16,717 nucleotides of DNA from Leptolyngbyaceae cyanobacterium CSSed165cm_216. GTDB taxonomy: Bacteria > Cyanobacteriota > Cyanobacteriia > Phormidesmidales > Phormidesmidaceae. The stretch spans positions 1-16,717 of the forward strand of contig SLIY01000335.1 in assembly GCA_007135385.1 (NCBI GenBank). The letters run 5' to 3'. Below are positions 13,221 to 16,717 of the stretch, piece by piece. Each line of letters opens with the position of its first letter. Position 1 is the stretch's first letter. Position numbers and translations under genes: made by a program. Below the pieces are notes generated by a model. That model ran no database searches, was not told where the DNA came from, and worked only from the letters and a program-made list of their open reading frames with translations.

Positions 13221-16200
13221 ATGACTGAACCCATCACCTACACCACCCCCAACTTCGTTCTGCCTGATCTGGTTGAAATTCAGCGGTCTAGTTTTCGCTG
13301 GTTTCTAGAAGAAGGGCTAATCGAAGAGCTTGAAAGCTTCTCTCCCATCACTGATTACACCGGTAAGCTAGAACTGCACTTCCTAGGCAAGAACTACAAG
13401 CTGAAACGACCCAAATACGACGTTGACGAAGCCAAGCGGCGGGATGCCACCTATGCGGTGCAGATGTATGTCCCCACTCGGTTAATCAACAAAGAAACCG
13501 GGGAAATCAAAGAGCAGGAAGTCTTTATTGGCGATCTGCCCCTGATGACCGATCGTGGTACTTTCATCATCAACGGGGCTGAGCGGGTAATCGTCAATCA
13601 AATTGTTCGTAGCCCTGGGGTCTACTACAAAGCCGAAACCGACAAAAACGGGCGACGTACCTACAACGCCAGTCTGATTCCTAACCGGGGGGCCTGGCTG
13701 AAGTTTGAGACGGATAAAAATGATCTGGTGTGGGTGCGGATTGACAAAACCCGCAAGCTGTCGGCCCAGGTACTGCTGAAAGCCCTAGGCCTCAATGATA
13801 GTGAGATTTTTGATTCTCTCCGCCACCCTGACTACTTCCAAAAAACCATCGAAAAGGAAGGCCAGTTCAGTGAAGAAGAGGCTCTGCTGGAGCTATATCG
13901 CAAACTGCGTCCCGGTGAACCACCCACGGTATCCGGTGGTGAGCAACTGCTGTACTCCCGCTTTTCCGACCCCAAGCGCTACGACCTAGGTCGAGTGGGG
14001 CGCTACAAGCTGAACCGTAAGTTGCGACTCAACATTCCCGATGCTACGCGGGTGTTAACCCCCACCGATATCCTGACCGCCATCGACTACCTGATCAACC
14101 TAGAGTTTGATCTGGGCAGCATCGACGACATTGATCACTTGGGTAACCGTCGGGTGCGTTCGGTGGGCGAGCTATTGCAAAACCAGGTGCGGGTTGGTCT
14201 TAATCGCCTAGAGCGGATCATTCGAGAGCGGATGACTGTGTCCGATGCCGACTCCCTCACCCCAGCCTCCTTGGTTAACCCCAAGCCTCTGGTGGCGGCG
14301 ATCAAAGAATTCTTTGGCTCTAGCCAACTCTCTCAGTTCATGGATCAAACCAACCCCCTGGCTGAGTTGACCCACAAGCGCCGCATCAGCGCCCTAGGGC
14401 CTGGGGGGCTGACTCGTGAGCGGGCGGGCTTTGCGGTTCGAGACATTCACCCGTCTCACTATGGGCGCATTTGCCCTATTGAAACCCCAGAAGGCCCTAA
14501 TGCCGGTTTGATTGGTTCTTTGGCTACCCACGCTCGGGTGAATGACTTTGGTTTCATTGAGACCCCCTTCTTTAGGGTTGATGACGGGCGGGTGTGCAAA
14601 GATGAGGCTCCCCTCTACATGACGGCCGATGAAGAGGATGATCTGCGGGTTGCCCCGGGGGATGTGGCCACCGATGAAGCGGGCTACATCCTAGGAGACA
14701 CCATTCCGGTGCGCTACCGCCAAGACTTCACGACCACCACCCCGAATGAGGTGGACTATGTAGCGATATCGCCGGTACAGATTATTTCTGTGGCCACCTC
14801 CTTGATTCCCTTCCTAGAGCACGATGACGCCAACCGGGCGCTAATGGGATCTAACATGCAGCGGCAGGCGGTGCCCCTGCTGCAGCCAGAGCGCCCCCTG
14901 GTGGGGACGGGGCTAGAAGCCCAGGCAGCCCGTGACTCAGGGATGGTGATTATTAGCCGCACCGATGGGAACGTGGTCTATCTCGATGCCGACCTGATCA
15001 AAATACGGGATCCAGAAGGTAACGTTCACGAATACGAACTGCAAAAGTACCAGCGCTCTAATCAAGATACCTGTCTCAATCAACGGCCCATCGTCTTCCC
15101 CGGGGAACAGGTTCAGGCCGGTCAGGTGTTGGCTGATGGGTCGGCCACCGAAGGGGGGGAACTGGCCCTGGGGCAAAATGTGCTGATTGCTTATATGCCC
15201 TGGGAGGGGTACAACTACGAAGACGCCATTCTCCTGAGTGAGCGCTTGGTGTTTGATGATGTCTACACCTCTATCCACATTGAGAAATTTGAGATTGAGG
15301 CCCGGCAGACCAAGCTTGGTCCTGAAGAAATTACCCGAGAAATTCCCAACGTCGGGGAAGATGCTCTGCGCCAATTAGATGAAACCGGTATTATCCGGAT
15401 TGGCGCCTGGGTTGAGTCTGGGGATATTTTGGTGGGCAAAGTCACCCCTAAAGGAGAATCCGATCAACCCCCAGAAGAAAAGTTACTACGGGCTATTTTC
15501 GGGGAAAAAGCTCGGGATGTGCGGGACAACTCCCTGCGGGTACCTAACGGCGAAAAAGGCCGCGTAGTAGATGTGCGGGTGTTTACCCGGGAACAAGGGG
15601 ATGAACTTCCCCCGGGGGCCAATATGGTGGTGCGGGTCTACGTGGCCCAGAAACGCAAGATTCAGGTGGGGGACAAAATGGCGGGCCGCCACGGCAATAA
15701 AGGGATCATTTCTCGTATTTTGCCAGTGGAAGATATGCCCTATCTGCCGGATGGTACCCCCATTGATATTGCTCTCAACCCCCTAGGGGTGCCCTCCCGG
15801 ATGAATGTGGGGCAGGTGTTTGAGTGCATGTTGGGCTGGGCCGCTGATAACTTAGATGCTCGCTTCAAGGTGATTCCCTTTGATGAGATGTACGGGGAAG
15901 AGTCTTCCCGCAACTCTACCCACGGTAAGTTGGCGGAAGCCCGGGAATACACCGGTAATGACTGGGTGTTTAACCCTGAGGATCCGGGTAAAATTCAGCT
16001 GCGGGATGGCCGCACTGGCGAAGCCTTTGATAAGGCGATTACTGTGGGCCGAGCCTACATGCTGAAGCTGGTGCACCTGGTGGATGACAAGATCCATGCT
16101 CGTTCTACGGGTCCCTACTCGTTGGTTACCCAGCAGCCCCTGGGGGGCAAGGCCCAGCAAGGGGGACAGCGGTTTGGAGAAATGGAAGTGTGGGCCCTGG

Positions 16201-16523
16201 AGGCCTTTGGCGCCGCCTACACCCTACAGGAATTGTTGACTGTGAAGTCTGACGATATGCAAGGGCGAAATGAGGCCCTCAACGCGATCGTCAAAGGCAA
16301 GTCGATTCCCCGGCCGGGCACGCCCGAGTCCTTTAAGGTGCTGATGCGGGAGTTGCAATCCCTCTGCTTGGATATTGCCGTGCACAAGGTGGAAACCCGA
16401 GAAGACGGCACCAGCCGTGATATTGAGGTGGATCTGATGGCTGATGTCAATAGTCGCCGGACGCCGTCTCGTCCCACCTATGAGTCCATTGCCCGGGAAG
16501 AGGTGGAAGAAACCGAAGATTAA
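13221..16523 (+). CDS. rpoB: RNA polymerase beta subunit
   Basis: The beta subunit forms one jaw of the RNA polymerase active-site cleft. The 1100-residue length is the compact cyanobacterial/plastid form, shorter than the E. coli subunit. Clear landmarks are INGAERVIVNQIVRSPGVYY in the N-terminal part; the rifampicin cluster around SQLSQFMDQTNPLAELTHKR, with D375, H385 and S390 at the positions of E. coli D516, H526 and S531 (the sensitive-type residues); the fork segment GPGGLTRERAGFAVRD; and the active-site lysines K819 and K827 in GDKMAGRHGNKG. The C-terminal part carries the GGKAQQGGQRFGEMEVWALEA region. The start ATG follows AGGAGA (13212-13217) by 3 nt. rpoC1 follows after 111 nt. No HIP1 octamer occurs in this gene. 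Intact. Confidence 0.99.
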   Translation: MTEPITYTTPNFVLPDLVEIQRSSFRWFLEEGLIEELESFSPITDYTGKLELHFLGKNYKLKRPKYDVDEAKRRDATYAVQMYVPTRLINKETGEIKEQEVFIGDLPLMTDRGTFIINGAERVIVNQIVRSPGVYYKAETDKNGRRTYNASLIPNRGAWLKFETDKNDLVWVRIDKTRKLSAQVLLKALGLNDSEIFDSLRHPDYFQKTIEKEGQFSEEEALLELYRKLRPGEPPTVSGGEQLLYSRFSDPKRYDLGRVGRYKLNRKLRLNIPDATRVLTPTDILTAIDYLINLEFDLGSIDDIDHLGNRRVRSVGELLQNQVRVGLNRLERIIRERMTVSDADSLTPASLVNPKPLVAAIKEFFGSSQLSQFMDQTNPLAELTHKRRISALGPGGLTRERAGFAVRDIHPSHYGRICPIETPEGPNAGLIGSLATHARVNDFGFIETPFFRVDDGRVCKDEAPLYMTADEEDDLRVAPGDVATDEAGYILGDTIPVRYRQDFTTTTPNEVDYVAISPVQIISVATSLIPFLEHDDANRALMGSNMQRQAVPLLQPERPLVGTGLEAQAARDSGMVIISRTDGNVVYLDADLIKIRDPEGNVHEYELQKYQRSNQDTCLNQRPIVFPGEQVQAGQVLADGSATEGGELALGQNVLIAYMPWEGYNYEDAILLSERLVFDDVYTSIHIEKFEIEARQTKLGPEEITREIPNVGEDALRQLDETGIIRIGAWVESGDILVGKVTPKGESDQPPEEKLLRAIFGEKARDVRDNSLRVPNGEKGRVVDVRVFTREQGDELPPGANMVVRVYVAQKRKIQVGDKMAGRHGNKGIISRILPVEDMPYLPDGTPIDIALNPLGVPSRMNVGQVFECMLGWAADNLDARFKVIPFDEMYGEESSRNSTHGKLAEAREYTGNDWVFNPEDPGKIQLRDGRTGEAFDKAITVGRAYMLKLVHLVDDKIHARSTGPYSLVTQQPLGGKAQQGGQRFGEMEVWALEAFGAAYTLQELLTVKSDDMQGRNEALNAIVKGKSIPRPGTPESFKVLMRELQSLCLDIAVHKVETREDGTSRDIEVDLMADVNSRRTPSRPTYESIAREEVEETED

Positions 16524-16531
16524 CGTTTTCT

Positions 16532-16567
16532 AGGCAGGACGACGTTGGGTTGTCCGTTGTCCTGCTT
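16532..16567 (+). ncRNA. rpoB-rpoC1 intergenic stem-loop
   Basis: GCAGGACGACG at 16534-16544 pairs with CGTTGTCCTGC at 16555-16565 (11 pairs, one G-U). One more wobble and an A-U pair extend the stem to 16532/16567, with a 10-nt loop. It starts 9 nt after the rpoB stop. A smaller CTAGG-AAC-CCTAG hairpin follows at 16573-16585. No T-tract follows, and since rpoC1 should be co-transcribed, a processing or stability element is more likely than a terminator. Confidence 0.5.
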
Positions 16568-16634
16568 CGCACCTAGGAACCCTAGACCCCCGTTAACAGC
16601 CGGATTGAGCGCGCTTACAAGGAAGAGACTGAGC

Positions 16635-16717
16635 ATGCCTAAGATTGAACAGCGGTTCGACTACGTCAAAATTGGATTGGCTTCCCCCGATCGCATTCGT
16701 CAGTGGGGAGAACGCAC
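16635..16717 (+). CDS. rpoC1: RNA polymerase gamma subunit (rpoC1), 5' end only
   Basis: Twenty-seven complete codons are visible before the window ends, beginning MPKIEQRFDYVKIGLASPDR and continuing IRQWGER. This matches the N-terminus of the cyanobacterial/plastid RpoC1 (gamma), which corresponds to the N-terminal part of the bacterial beta-prime subunit. The ATG at 16635 is preceded by AAGGAAG (16619-16625), a good ribosome-binding site at 9-nt spacing. The gene follows rpoB on the same strand, as expected; rpoC2 presumably lies beyond the window. The truncation is due only to the window edge. Confidence 0.95.
   Translation, partial: MPKIEQRFDYVKIGLASPDRIRQWGER

Noticed and set aside
1..16717. 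CRISPR arrays, insertion sequences, prophage genes, tRNA or rRNA genes
   Set aside because: No regularly spaced repeats, transposase-like or phage-like proteins, and no cloverleaf or rRNA-like sequence were seen on either strand; the gaps between genes are short and hold only small hairpins and repeats.

Overview
The window is chromosomal DNA from a cyanobacterium. Four things support this. The octamer GCGATCGC (HIP1) occurs at least 16 times. The first gene is a DUF3288-type protein, a family I know only from cyanobacteria. RNA polymerase is encoded with the split arrangement rpoB followed by a separate rpoC1. The order rpsT-tatD-rpoB-rpoC1 is also a usual cyanobacterial one. The cyanobacterial GAF/hybrid-kinase style would fit a filamentous Leptolyngbya-like lineage, but that finer placement is a guess.

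Layout. Positions 1-1453, minus strand: mnmA followed 7 nt later by a DUF3288 gene, with a short repeat/hairpin just past the DUF3288 stop. Positions 1454-1718: non-coding, with three successive inverted repeats. Positions 1719-2192, minus strand: a four-helix membrane protein I do not recognise. Positions 2193-2447: divergent intergenic region with a long stem-loop, then argS (plus). Positions 4377-8322, plus strand: a signalling pair made of a membrane-anchored hybrid histidine kinase (PAS, GAF, HisKA, HATPase, receiver) and a response regulator whose output is a class III nucleotide cyclase. Positions 8350-11500, minus strand: pyrG and, upstream of it, hisD. Positions 11719-12922, plus strand: rpsT and tatD. 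Positions 13221-16717, plus strand: rpoB and the first 27 codons of rpoC1.

Most genes are core housekeeping functions: tRNA thiolation (MnmA), Arg-tRNA charging (ArgS), CTP synthesis (PyrG), the last two steps of histidine synthesis (HisD), ribosomal protein S20, a TatD nuclease and RNA polymerase. They look intact.

The only accessory-looking segment is the kinase/cyclase pair between argS and pyrG. It suggests a phosphorelay controlling a cyclic nucleotide, probably cAMP by the visible specificity residues. Two details are worth a second look. The GAF domain resembles cyanobacteriochromes and carries a Cys where the bilin-attaching Cys would be (C333). The cyclase has Phe (F321) where class III cyclases normally have the transition-state arginine. 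The other notable signals are RNA-structure candidates between genes: a leader hairpin before rpoB, an 11-13 bp stem between rpoB and rpoC1, and the hairpins around the membrane-protein gene. I found no mobile element, CRISPR array, tRNA or rRNA.
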